Shown here one piece after another: positions 40,281-48,843 of a stretch of DNA of 64,000 nt. The DNA comes from Candidatus Cloacimonadota bacterium (lineage in GTDB: Bacteria; Cloacimonadota; Cloacimonadia; Cloacimonadales; Cloacimonadaceae): assembly GCA_012522635.1 (NCBI GenBank), contig JAAYKA010000023.1:1-64000 (forward strand). Reading direction: 5' to 3'. Made by a program: the position numbers and the translations under genes. Every line of letters starts with the position of its first letter. The first letter of the stretch is position 1. Under the pieces are notes generated by a model that was not told the DNA's origin, made no database searches, and worked only from the letters and a program-made list of their open reading frames with translations.

Positions 40281-41525
40281 ATGGCTGAAAAACTGAAGCT
40301 CGACAAAAGTATGGCCCTCTTTGCCGAGGCCAAAACCCTGGTTCCCGGCGGTGTGGCCGGTATCCGCAGACCCTACAACTTCGTTGAAGGCGAATATCCA
40401 ATCTTCTTTGAAGAGGGAAAGGGCGGGCGCATCATTGACGTCGATGGCAACGAATACATCGATTACCTCTGCGCCTACGGACCTGTGATTATCGGTTATC
40501 GCGAAGAAGAAATCGACAACGCCGTGATGGAGCAGATTCGCAACAAAGGTTTTTGCTTTTCCCTCACTCAGAGCGTGCAAAATACCTTGGTGCGAAAACT
40601 GCAAGAATTGATCCCAAGCTGTGAGATGGCTGCAATTGTGAAAACCGGCAGTGATGCCACAACCATCGCCATCCGCGTCGCCAGAGCCTACACCGGCAAA
40701 CTTAAAATTGCCCGTCACGGCTATCATGGCTGGCACGATTGGTGTGTTGAAGTGAAAGGCGGTGTTCCGGAAAAACTCCACGAAGACACGATTGAATTTC
40801 ACTACAACGATCTCGACCAATTGGAAGACATCCTGAAAGCCAACGCCAACGATATGGCCGCCATCATCATCACGCCCGTGGGCCATCCTCTGGGCGCGGA
40901 AGTGGAAATGCCCAAGCCCGGATACCTGGAAGGCGTCCGCAAACTGGCAGACCAGTATGGCTGCGTGTTGATTTTTGATGAAATCCGCAGCGGTTTCCGT
41001 TGTGACATGGGTGGTGCCCAAAAGCTTTTTGGCGTCACTCCTGATCTCAGCACTTTTGGCAAAGCCATGGCCAATGGCTACGCTGTCGCCGCCTTGGTTG
41101 GCAAACGCGACATCATGAAAGTTCTGGAAAAAGAGGTTTTCCTCTCCTCCACCTATTTCCCGAATTCAGACGCTCAGGTTGCCGCCCTCAAAACCATTGA
41201 AATCCTTGAACGCGACAAAGTTTTGGAAGTGATTGCTCAAAAAGGCCAGCGTTTTGCCGAAGAGGTCTCCAAGGTTGTGGCAGACTCAGGAATTCCCGCC
41301 GTCTTTTCCGGCGCGCCCTGGATGCCATTCATCACCTTCCCCCGTGACGATGCAGGAATTTACAAAAAACTGCGCGTGGAATTCTATACCCAGCTCATTC
41401 GCAGGGGAGTGTTCCTGCAGCCCTATCACCACGGTTATATTTGCTATCGCCACACTGATGAAGATCTTGCCTACACAGTTGGTGCGATCAAAGAATCACT
41501 GGCAGAGCTTTCCAGCATCTGCTGA
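40281..41525 (+). CDS. Class III PLP-dependent aminotransferase (GSA-aminomutase-like)
   Basis: A 414-residue PLP enzyme close in form to glutamate-1-semialdehyde aminomutase and omega-amino-acid transaminases. Visible motifs are VPGGVAGIRRP near the N-terminus, AYGPVIIGY, KTGSDATTIAIRVARAYTG, the HGYHGWHDW loop, LIFDEIRSGFR with the PLP-ring aspartate, and the Schiff-base lysine K261 in STFGKAMANG. Neighbouring thiolase and lack of haem genes argue against a tetrapyrrole role. Transamination of an omega-amino acid or its CoA derivative in amino-acid fermentation is more plausible, but the substrate is unknown. SD AAGGAG precedes the ATG. Confidence 0.85.
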   Translation: MAEKLKLDKSMALFAEAKTLVPGGVAGIRRPYNFVEGEYPIFFEEGKGGRIIDVDGNEYIDYLCAYGPVIIGYREEEIDNAVMEQIRNKGFCFSLTQSVQNTLVRKLQELIPSCEMAAIVKTGSDATTIAIRVARAYTGKLKIARHGYHGWHDWCVEVKGGVPEKLHEDTIEFHYNDLDQLEDILKANANDMAAIIITPVGHPLGAEVEMPKPGYLEGVRKLADQYGCVLIFDEIRSGFRCDMGGAQKLFGVTPDLSTFGKAMANGYAVAALVGKRDIMKVLEKEVFLSSTYFPNSDAQVAALKTIEILERDKVLEVIAQKGQRFAEEVSKVVADSGIPAVFSGAPWMPFITFPRDDAGIYKKLRVEFYTQLIRRGVFLQPYHHGYICYRHTDEDLAYTVGAIKESLAELSSIC

Positions 41526-41583
41526 TGGGATTTTGATAATTCTTCCGCCGAGACAGGCGAAACACACAGTATTAACAAGCTGG

Positions 41584-41666
41584 ATTCCGGGAGAATCATC
41601 CTGGAATTACAGACAACCTCGGGGCCGGTTTCAAAGGCTGGCCCCAACATTTGATTTTTCTTTTTA
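41584..41666 (+). terminator. Double-hairpin terminator between the aminotransferase and CTP synthase genes
   Basis: The first hairpin is ATTCCGGGA-gaatca-TCCTGGAAT (41584-41607, nine pairs including one G-U). The second is GGGGCC ... GGCCCC (41621-41626 with 41640-41645). A T-rich run (TTTGATTTTTCTTTTT) leads to 41666. The run abuts the pyrG start, so it may also act as a regulatory leader for pyrG. Confidence 0.65.
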
Positions 41667-41671
41667 GATTT

Positions 41672-43255
41672 ATGGCAAAATATATTTTCGTTGTGGGCGG
41701 CGTTCTGTCCTCTCTGGGAAAAGGAATCGCCGCTGCGTCCATCGGTGTTTTGCTGAAAAGCATGGGCCACAAGGTTCAGATCCAGAAGCTGGATCCCTAC
41801 CTTAATCTTGATCCAGGACAGATGAGTCCTCTGCAACATGGTGAGGTTTTCGTGACCGACGATGGCGCTCAGGCGGATCTGGATCTTGGTCATTATGAGC
41901 GCTTTTTGGATCAGGCTTTGAGCCGCAACAGCAGTTGTAGCGCGGGCCAGATTTATGAAAGTGTTTTGCGCTGTGAAGCCGAAGGCCGTTACCAGGGAAG
42001 AACGGTGCAGGTTATCCCCCACGTTACAGACGAGATAAAACGTCGCATTCTGGAGCTTGGGCCACAGGCGGACATTGTAATCGTGGAAATTGGGGGCACT
42101 GTTGGCGACATCGAAATCCTCCCCTTTCTGGAGGCGGTTCGTCAATTGCGCCTGGATCTGGGAGTGCAAAACACCCTCTTCGTGATGCTGACATATATTC
42201 CATGGATTCGCTCGGCGGGAGAGCTGAAAACCAAGCCAGCACAGCATAGCGCCTACAAGCTGAGGGAGATTGGTATCCAGCCGGAAATCCTGCTTTGCCG
42301 CAGTGAAAAACCTTTTGGACCTGAAATCTATGACAAGATTGCGCTGTTCACAAACGTTCCACGAGCCAGCGTGATCAACGCCATCGATGTGGATAGTGTG
42401 TATGAATGCCCACTGATATATCGTGAAGCCGGCTTGCACAAGATTGTCTGCCGCCATTTTGGATTTGAGATAAAACCGCTCAGGCTTGCCGCGTGGAAAC
42501 GTTATCTGCGCTGCACGGAAGTGGAGGAACCAAAGCTAAGGATCGCGGTTTGCGGCAAATATGTGCAACACCGTGATGCCTATAAAAGTGTGGGGGAAGC
42601 ACTCACACACGCTGCCGCCTTCCACGGTGTAGCACTGGATTTAAACTGGATTGACAGCAGCCAGCCCCTGCAGCGATCAGCCTTGAAAAAAGCCTTGCAG
42701 AATATGGATGGCATCCTGGTGGAAGGCGGATTGGAAGCAGCGGGCTTGGAAGGTGAAGTGGCAATAGCCGAATTCGCCCGGAAGGCTGGAATCCCGTTTT
42801 TGGGTATCTGCTTGGGAATGCAGGCGATGGCAGCCGAGTTTGCCCGCAATGTCTGTGGTTTGAAAAAAGCCAGCAGCCAGCTTTTTGATCCCAATACGCC
42901 ACATCCACTTTTTATTCCATTAGAAGGGGGCACGCGTCTGGGCGCAAGGGATGTGGAACTTGAGGTGGGCAGTCAGGCGAGGAAGATTTTTAAAAGAGCC
43001 AGGATCAGCGAAAGACAACGTCACCGACAGGGCTTCAACCTGGCCTACCGGGAGGCGCTGGAAGCAAAAGGGCTGAGTTTCAGTGGGTTTTCACCGGATG
43101 AAAAAACAGTGGAGGTCATCGAACTTCCCTCCCAAAGTTTTCACATTGGGGTGCAGTTTCATCCGCAGTTTAAATCTCGTCCGAACAAGGCCCATCCGCT
43201 GTTTAAGGAGTTTTTACGAGCAGCACTGGAAATCTTCAACACCAAAAAAAGCTGA
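41672..43255 (+). CDS. pyrG: CTP synthase with a divergent glutaminase domain
   Basis: Makes CTP from UTP using ammonia, normally drawn from glutamine. The 527-residue protein keeps the amidoligase half: IFVVGGVLSSLGKG, KLDPYLNLDPGQM, and GGTVGDIEILPF. The class-I amidotransferase half keeps the nucleophile C380 in GICLGMQ and H497. However, the third catalytic residue is Gln (Q499; HPQFKSRP instead of HPEFKSRP). The oxyanion-loop consensus PGGFGxRG is replaced by EGGLEAAG (351-358), and ERHRHRYE reads ERQRHRQG. Glutaminase activity may be weak or lost. No SD is visible before the ATG at 41672, which directly follows a T-rich terminator-like leader. Confidence 0.9.
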   Translation: MAKYIFVVGGVLSSLGKGIAAASIGVLLKSMGHKVQIQKLDPYLNLDPGQMSPLQHGEVFVTDDGAQADLDLGHYERFLDQALSRNSSCSAGQIYESVLRCEAEGRYQGRTVQVIPHVTDEIKRRILELGPQADIVIVEIGGTVGDIEILPFLEAVRQLRLDLGVQNTLFVMLTYIPWIRSAGELKTKPAQHSAYKLREIGIQPEILLCRSEKPFGPEIYDKIALFTNVPRASVINAIDVDSVYECPLIYREAGLHKIVCRHFGFEIKPLRLAAWKRYLRCTEVEEPKLRIAVCGKYVQHRDAYKSVGEALTHAAAFHGVALDLNWIDSSQPLQRSALKKALQNMDGILVEGGLEAAGLEGEVAIAEFARKAGIPFLGICLGMQAMAAEFARNVCGLKKASSQLFDPNTPHPLFIPLEGGTRLGARDVELEVGSQARKIFKRARISERQRHRQGFNLAYREALEAKGLSFSGFSPDEKTVEVIELPSQSFHIGVQFHPQFKSRPNKAHPLFKEFLRAALEIFNTKKS

Positions 43256-43427
43256 AGCTTGGCTCGCGCTTAGTGTGCTTTGTGTAAAATTTTCCACAGT
43301 TTTGTGTTTTTTATTCCATTTACCGCTTGACTTTGTCAAAGCATTTTCTTTATTTGCCTAAGATGTGTCGGGGCGCTGCCCTTCAAAACCATAAAAAAGA
43401 TTCAGCGAAAAAAAGGATGCCAAAGCA

Positions 43428-44429
43428 ATGAGAAAGACCTTGAGCCTGTTGTGTGCCCTGCTACTACTTTTGGCTGCATGCCCCAGGCAAGAAAAACCTG
43501 CCTCAACCCCCAAAAACGCAGCTATGGACAGCACGGAATTGGAGAAGGAGGGTCTCTTTAAAATGCGCTATAGGCTGAAATGGCTGGATCAGGCACAGTT
43601 TGCCGGGGCTTACGTAGCCTTGGAGAAAGGTTTTTATCTCAAACGTGGCTTGGATGTGGAAATTTTGGAAGGCGGTCCGGATCATCTGCTTTACGGCTCG
43701 CTTTTGGATTCAAGCGCGGATGTGGTGAGCTTACACCTCCTTTTGGGGATGAACTATTTCAACAGCCCAAGACAGGTGGTGAACATCGGGCAGACCTTTC
43801 AAAAAAGCGCCACCCTGTTGGTGGGAAAAAAGAGCTCGGGGATTCGAGATCTGAAAGATTTGGCAGGGAAAAAAGTTGGTGTCTGGCGAGGACAAAGCTA
43901 TGTCCGCTATTTTTTGGACAGGCAAGATTTGGGCATCCGGGCCATTCCAATCGATTGGAGCGTTAACCTTCTTCTCAGCAACGCTGTGGACATGATGAAC
44001 GCCACCTCCTACAACGAATATCACCGCATCCTGATGGCAGGATTGGACGAAGAGGATCTGACTGTTTTCAGCCTGGCAGAACTGGGATTCAACGTGGTTG
44101 AGGATGGGCTGTATGTTTTGAAAGATTATTATCAAAAACACCCTCAACAATGCAGGGATTTTGCCGAGGCAACTCAGGAAGGCTGGCTTTACGCCTTTGA
44201 AAACCAGGAGGAAACTCTCCAAATCGTTACCGAAAGAATGCGCAGCAACCATCGCCCCACAAACATCGGACACCAACGATGGATGCTTCAACATTTGCAA
44301 GACCTTGTTTTGGGAGCCGGGGAGCCGGGAATACTGCAAAAAAGCGATTTGGATTTTGCAAACCAGATTCTAATGGAAAACGGAGAACTGGACAAACCCA
44401 TCCCCTATGAGGAGTTCTGCCCACGATGA
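43428..44429 (+). CDS. NMT1/THI5-like substrate-binding lipoprotein
   Basis: A 333-residue lipoprotein with the lipobox LLAAC (C18). The mature part is a type-II periplasmic binding fold of the NMT1/THI5 class: RLKWLDQAQFAGAYVALEKG, FYLKRGLDVEILEGG, LLVGKKSSGIRDLKDLAGKK and VGVWRGQ. Such proteins bind pyrimidines, thiamine precursors, sulfonates or similar small molecules. No permease or ATPase gene is nearby. Instead it overlaps the following membrane phosphatase gene by 4 bases, so it more likely acts as the sensing subunit of that phosphatase than as a transporter part. SD AAGGATG lies upstream. The 172-base gap before it has only weak promoter-like TTGACT (43327). Confidence 0.83.
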   Translation: MRKTLSLLCALLLLLAACPRQEKPASTPKNAAMDSTELEKEGLFKMRYRLKWLDQAQFAGAYVALEKGFYLKRGLDVEILEGGPDHLLYGSLLDSSADVVSLHLLLGMNYFNSPRQVVNIGQTFQKSATLLVGKKSSGIRDLKDLAGKKVGVWRGQSYVRYFLDRQDLGIRAIPIDWSVNLLLSNAVDMMNATSYNEYHRILMAGLDEEDLTVFSLAELGFNVVEDGLYVLKDYYQKHPQQCRDFAEATQEGWLYAFENQEETLQIVTERMRSNHRPTNIGHQRWMLQHLQDLVLGAGEPGILQKSDLDFANQILMENGELDKPIPYEEFCPR

Positions 44430-46336
44430 AAATGAAGAAAAAGACCCAGAGATTGAGCTCTCAATTAATCGGACAGCTTTTATTGTTCATGGCGGTTCTC
44501 TTCGTTTCTCTGCTTTTTGTGATTTTGAGAATGCTTTTCGATGTGGAAAGAACAAACCAGGAAGAGTCAATCTCAAACCTGGTGGAAAGCAATGTCCAGA
44601 TTATTGATCGCAATCTTTCGGGGATAATTTCGTTGGCAAAAAATCTGCAAAGTGTGGTGAATGATGGGGTTTACGATGATGCTCAAATCCAGCGCCACAT
44701 CCACCATCTTTTGCTGGATAACCCCGTCCTGACTTCGGCTTGCCTGGCTTATTTTGAACCAAATTCATCACATGCCACCACTTTCACCCTGAAAGAACAA
44801 AGAATTAATGCTAATCAAAGCGTGAGCGACGATTTTTTGTTCAAAGATTGGTACCAGATTCCATGGCTGACGGGACGACCATACTGGAGCGATCCATGGT
44901 ATGACGGCGAAGGAACAAAAACCATTGTTTGTTCCTACAGTATCCAACTGACCAAAAAGGGAAAAAACCTTGGTATTATCAGGTTGGATCTGCCCTTGGC
45001 AAACCTGCGCAGAATTGTTGTTAAAATGCGGGTCAAGGAAAGCGGGACGGCTTTTTTGGTGGGCTCAAACGGCATGATTATGGCCCATCCCCGCGACAGC
45101 CTGGCAATGAACTATACAGTCTTCGACCTGGTTAACCTCACCCCCACAAAAGAGATGAGGGAAGTGGCAAAACGAGTGGTGAGAGGAGAGCAAGGTTTTG
45201 AGCGTGGCCGAGACCTGGGAAACATTGACGACAGTTGGATTGCGTTTCATCCCCTGCCCTCAAATAGTTGGTCACTGGTGGCGATGGTTCCTCATCGCGA
45301 GGTTTTCGCGCATTTGCGCTATCTAAGCATCATTCTTTCTCTGGCAGTCCTGTTTGGGTTTTTGGTTTTGGCGTTCATGCTCTGGTTCAGGGTCCAAACG
45401 TTGAATGAGCCACTCATGGATTTGGTGGAGGGAATCAAACTGGCAGGCGCGGGAGACCTGAGCCCATCGCCACCGATTGAGTCAGAATCCTATGAAGTCC
45501 AAGTGATTGCTGAAAACTTTGAAGCGATGAAGAGTTCACTAAGCACGCATATTGAAAACCTGAAAGAACTGACCCAGGAAAAGAATCGCATCAGCGCAGA
45601 ACTGGCTTTTGCCTCCAACGTTCAAAGAAGCCTGATCCCAAACGGTAACACCAGCAAGCCCCCCAACCTTGATGTTTATGGACTTCTGGAGCCAGCCGGC
45701 ATGGTAGGAGGTGACCTTTTTGACTATTTCATGGTTGATAATCGACGCTTCCTTTTTGCAATCGCGGACGTTGTGGGCAAGGGTGTAGGCGCCGCGATGA
45801 CCATGACCATGGCCACCACACTTCTGCGCAACATCGCGCCCAACCATGAAAAACCGCAAACGATTTTGAGCGAATTGAACACCTTTTTCATGAGCCACAA
45901 GTTGGAAGCTGGCTATTTGACCATGGCGTTGGGAATTATCGATCTTGTTAGCGGAGTTTGCGTATTTTCAAACGCGGGACACCTGCCACTATATATTTTA
46001 GGTAATGATGGCCAAATCCACAAACACGAGCGCACACACTCCACGGCGCTTGGCTTTTTTGAGAATATCAAAATTAAAAGTGAGGAATTCACACTCACAG
46101 CCGGAGATAAAATTCTGCTGGTGACAGACGGTGTAACAGAAGCCACGAATCCAAACGAACACCTCTTTGGAACTCAAGGGCTGGAAAGAACCCTGGCACA
46201 GTTGAAGGGCGTCTCAGCCGAGAAAACAACCAATGCAATCCTGGAAGCAGTTTTAGATTTTGCCGACCCGGAGAAGGGACGCGACGACATCACCATCCTG
46301 GCAATAGAATATCTGGGCAACTTGCAAGAGTCTTAA
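44426..46336 (+). CDS. Membrane sensor phosphatase: extracytoplasmic sensor, HAMP, SpoIIE/PP2C domain
   Basis: A 636-residue RsbU/SpoIIE-type serine phosphatase. The first membrane helix is at about 13-35. A Cache-like extracytoplasmic sensor follows (about 40-285; WYQIPWLTGRPYWSDPWYDG, IIRLDLPLANLR, VGSNGMIMAHP). The second helix is at about 293-316, then a HAMP segment. A PP2C domain (about 395-633) has metal-binding motifs EPAGMVGGDLFDYF, FAIADVVGKGVGAAM, FSNAGHLPLYI and GRDDITILAI. It should dephosphorylate an anti-sigma-factor antagonist, but no such gene is in the window. Coupling to the upstream binding lipoprotein suggests ligand-controlled stress signalling. Confidence 0.88.
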   Translation: MKMKKKTQRLSSQLIGQLLLFMAVLFVSLLFVILRMLFDVERTNQEESISNLVESNVQIIDRNLSGIISLAKNLQSVVNDGVYDDAQIQRHIHHLLLDNPVLTSACLAYFEPNSSHATTFTLKEQRINANQSVSDDFLFKDWYQIPWLTGRPYWSDPWYDGEGTKTIVCSYSIQLTKKGKNLGIIRLDLPLANLRRIVVKMRVKESGTAFLVGSNGMIMAHPRDSLAMNYTVFDLVNLTPTKEMREVAKRVVRGEQGFERGRDLGNIDDSWIAFHPLPSNSWSLVAMVPHREVFAHLRYLSIILSLAVLFGFLVLAFMLWFRVQTLNEPLMDLVEGIKLAGAGDLSPSPPIESESYEVQVIAENFEAMKSSLSTHIENLKELTQEKNRISAELAFASNVQRSLIPNGNTSKPPNLDVYGLLEPAGMVGGDLFDYFMVDNRRFLFAIADVVGKGVGAAMTMTMATTLLRNIAPNHEKPQTILSELNTFFMSHKLEAGYLTMALGIIDLVSGVCVFSNAGHLPLYILGNDGQIHKHERTHSTALGFFENIKIKSEEFTLTAGDKILLVTDGVTEATNPNEHLFGTQGLERTLAQLKGVSAEKTTNAILEAVLDFADPEKGRDDITILAIEYLGNLQES

Positions 46337-46410
46337 AATTTTCGATTAACCTATTGTCGTTCATCTTGATGCGAAGATGAACTCATCCGTATTGCTAAAT
46401 AAAAACCTTC

Positions 46411-46519
46411 GCTCTTGGCTGCCGCCCTTAGTGTCCCTTATGTTTTTCAAGCAACCTTAAGCCAGATATAAGTTTAGGCTCAGAAATAATCTTTTACAAC
46501 AGACTCGTTCTTATATTAT
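46411..46519 (+). repeat. Dispersed intergenic element A, copy 5
   Basis: Starts GCTCTTGGCTGCCGCC and contains CCCTTAGTGTCCCTTATG, AAGCCAGATATAAG and TTTAGGC; the right end is ACAACAGACTCGTTCTTAT. The stem is AGCC / GGCT. It lies between the convergent phosphatase and acyltransferase genes and ends 12 bases from the plsC stop codon. Confidence 0.88.
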
Positions 46520-46530
46520 AACCCCATAAT

Positions 46531-47274
46531 TCAGAGTCTTGGCTTTTGAAGATGGGCTTGGATGGTGCTGCGGAGATGCTCTGCCAAAGCTTCTTTATCC
46601 TGATAAATCGGATCCTGCGGAGTGATGGGTGGAAAAACAGTGAGAATTACTTTATTGCGGTGAATGTTTCCATCAAATTCATACATCTTCCTGGTGCCGT
46701 CCAAGGCGAAGGGAACGATGGTTGCGTCAGCCATTTGGGCAAGCTTGAGACTGCCAAGTTGAAAATCCCCAACTTTGCCATCAGTGGCACGCCTGCCTTC
46801 GGGGAAAATCAGCATGGGCAGGCCTTCCTTCATCACTTGAGCGGCTTCCTTGAAGATTGTGAGAGCCTGACGGGCGTTTTCCCTATCCAGAAAAAAGCTT
46901 GGCAATTCCTTCATCCAAACATTCAATACAGGTACTTTTGCAAGTTCCTGCATGGCGATGAAACCCAGCGGCCGCCCCATAAAGCCCAACAGAACAGGGA
47001 TATCGAAATAACTTTGGTGGTTCCCCATAAAGCAAATGGAGCCATCGGCAGGAATGTTTTCCAGGCCAGTGACCTTCAGCTTGGAACCTGTGGAAAGGAA
47101 GGTTACCCTCCCCCAGGCGCGGGCGACCCTCCAAGCGTTATGACGCTGGCGGCGTTTGGAAACAAAGAGCCGGCTCAAATATTGAAAGGGTAAAAGAAGG
47201 GAAACAACCAGCATCACAAGAATAAAAAAGGCTTTCCAAAGGAGGCTGGTCACAAAGTTTAAGGCTTTTTTCAT
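46531..47274 (-). CDS. plsC: 1-acyl-sn-glycerol-3-phosphate acyltransferase
   Basis: Adds the second acyl chain in phosphatidic acid synthesis. The 247-residue protein has an N-terminal membrane segment (about 11-33). Acyltransferase motif I is NHQSYFD and motif III is FPEGRRA. Motif IV includes IVPFALDGT. Length is standard for PlsC. It starts 3 bases after the stop of the deacetylase-like gene and has no strong SD, so it depends on translational coupling. Confidence 0.9.
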   Translation of the reverse strand: MKKALNFVTSLLWKAFFILVMLVVSLLLPFQYLSRLFVSKRRQRHNAWRVARAWGRVTFLSTGSKLKVTGLENIPADGSICFMGNHQSYFDIPVLLGFMGRPLGFIAMQELAKVPVLNVWMKELPSFFLDRENARQALTIFKEAAQVMKEGLPMLIFPEGRRATDGKVGDFQLGSLKLAQMADATIVPFALDGTRKMYEFDGNIHRNKVILTVFPPITPQDPIYQDKEALAEHLRSTIQAHLQKPRL

Positions 47275-47277
47275 AAT

Positions 47278-48720
47278 CTATTCCATATTAATCCATTCTT
47301 TGGCAATCTCGTTGAGAGAGGTAATCCAGGCTTCCTTGCGGACAGCCCGGCGCAAAACATTCCAATAAACACTGCCCCAAAAAGGAAAATCAATTGGATC
47401 GAATGTGTTGTTGTGCCAAAGAAGCGAGAGATGAGACTGATATTTCTGCGCCATATCCAACATCCTGCCCAGCGTCACTTTCGCCCAAAAAGGGTTCATA
47501 TTCATGGCTTTTTGCGAATGCAGAGTGGTGTCCATCACGATAAGCGGTATTTCAAGCACCCGGAAGGGTCGATTTTCCTCGATGTTAAACGGGTAAAATG
47601 GAAAAGAGATGCCAGCACGGAAACCGATGTTTTCCCAATATCCAAGCGTGGAATCATATTTAATCCCCGCCCTTTCCAGGATGTTAAAACTCTTTTGATA
47701 ATCGAAATGGAGGTAGTGGGAACGATAGCCCTTGATTTTAAACCCAGCCTGTTTCAACCTGTCCAGTTCTGTCCACAACACACTTTCATCAAACGCGGAT
47801 TCGGGACTGCCATGAAGGCCAATCTCCTCTCCCTCAAGCAATTTCTTAAGTCGACCCAATACCTTGGGGTTTGAGATATAATTCTGGCGTTTATCCTTAA
47901 AATCGTTTTTGGCAAGGAGGAACCAAGTGGATTTGACACCCAATGCCCGCTCTTTTCGAACCATCCAGGCAATCTGGCGGCGCGGGTTATGTATCAGGTT
48001 TTTGTGGAAACTGTGTCCCAGAATCTTGTACGTGGCTGTGAGAGGTCGACGGAACCAGGTTCGCAGGTTATATTTAAATGTGTCGGTCTTTTGAGTCCCG
48101 CTCCAGTAGTTCCAATAATCAATATCGTGGGAAAGCGAGAGTGCGAAACGTCGGTCTTCATTCCAATTCACTTCCCGGATAAACTGGGGCAAAACAGTCT
48201 CAATGGTGTATAGCAACATCTGGCAATATACATCCACCACAGGGATTTGAGTGAAATCCCAACGATATTGCAGGGATTGACGAAAATCCACACGTCCACG
48301 CGGCTCGCCATGACGACCCAGAATATATTCGTGCCAGCAGGTGAGGAAATAGAAGGCGCTGGCGACAATATCTTTATGGAAAGAAATTGTATTTTGACCA
48401 AAGGCAAAAATGGGGCCCGGCTGTGAAAAAAGGAAGGGGATATATTCCCCTTGGTAGCGGTAAAAATCCACCTTATCAAGAGGATACAGCTCCAGGCTGT
48501 CGAAAAAGGATGGCGTGGCTGGATCGAAATAAATCTTCAATGGGTATTCATGATGCGTGGGTGGTCCGTAATACAGATGCACACCTTCAATCCTGTCGCC
48601 ATAGGTAAATTGAGGATGAAGGCGCAAAATCCGACAAAAAGTCCTCAACACAAATTCCGCTTTCGGAATGAAAGCGGATGGTAAATCCAGCAGGATGAGG
48701 ATATTCGGAAAACGGTCCAT
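47278..48720 (-). CDS. Polysaccharide-deacetylase-like protein (DUF7033-type N-terminus)
   Basis: A 480-residue protein without a signal peptide. The N-terminal ~190 residues resemble the uncharacterised domain found before NodB-like domains in FCB bacteria. The C-terminal part is a NodB/polysaccharide-deacetylase-like barrel: LSHDIDYW supplies the usual aspartate pair, EIGLHGSPESA the metal-binding histidine region, and LLWHNNTFD the closing motif. The fold is supported, but the full HxxxxH metal triad is not clear. Substrate and activity are unknown; a cell-wall or capsule sugar is likely. It is coupled to plsC downstream. SD before the ATG is poor. Confidence 0.72.
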   Translation of the reverse strand: MDRFPNILILLDLPSAFIPKAEFVLRTFCRILRLHPQFTYGDRIEGVHLYYGPPTHHEYPLKIYFDPATPSFFDSLELYPLDKVDFYRYQGEYIPFLFSQPGPIFAFGQNTISFHKDIVASAFYFLTCWHEYILGRHGEPRGRVDFRQSLQYRWDFTQIPVVDVYCQMLLYTIETVLPQFIREVNWNEDRRFALSLSHDIDYWNYWSGTQKTDTFKYNLRTWFRRPLTATYKILGHSFHKNLIHNPRRQIAWMVRKERALGVKSTWFLLAKNDFKDKRQNYISNPKVLGRLKKLLEGEEIGLHGSPESAFDESVLWTELDRLKQAGFKIKGYRSHYLHFDYQKSFNILERAGIKYDSTLGYWENIGFRAGISFPFYPFNIEENRPFRVLEIPLIVMDTTLHSQKAMNMNPFWAKVTLGRMLDMAQKYQSHLSLLWHNNTFDPIDFPFWGSVYWNVLRRAVRKEAWITSLNEIAKEWINME

Positions 48721-48739
48721 CAGGTCAGGATGCCAGGTT

Positions 48740-48841
48740 TTAGAAACTCAAACCGAAAATCTCTATGGATTGCGGTTTTTGCCGGATTTCAATCTCTAAA
48801 ACCCAGCCAGGCATGGCCGGAACAGAGGCTTTGAGTTCCAT
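48740..48841 (-). CDS. Possible 33-residue small protein after lon
   Basis: A short open frame whose ATG begins two bases after the lon stop codon (TGA-AG-ATG). It encodes a 33-residue peptide beginning MELKASVPAMPGWVLEIEI and ending GLSF. It has no family resemblance. It would be translated by re-initiation after lon. It could equally be chance, since the whole gap to the deacetylase gene is only 123 bases. Confidence 0.3.
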   Translation of the reverse strand: MELKASVPAMPGWVLEIEIRQKPQSIEIFGLSF

Positions 48842-48843
48842 CT

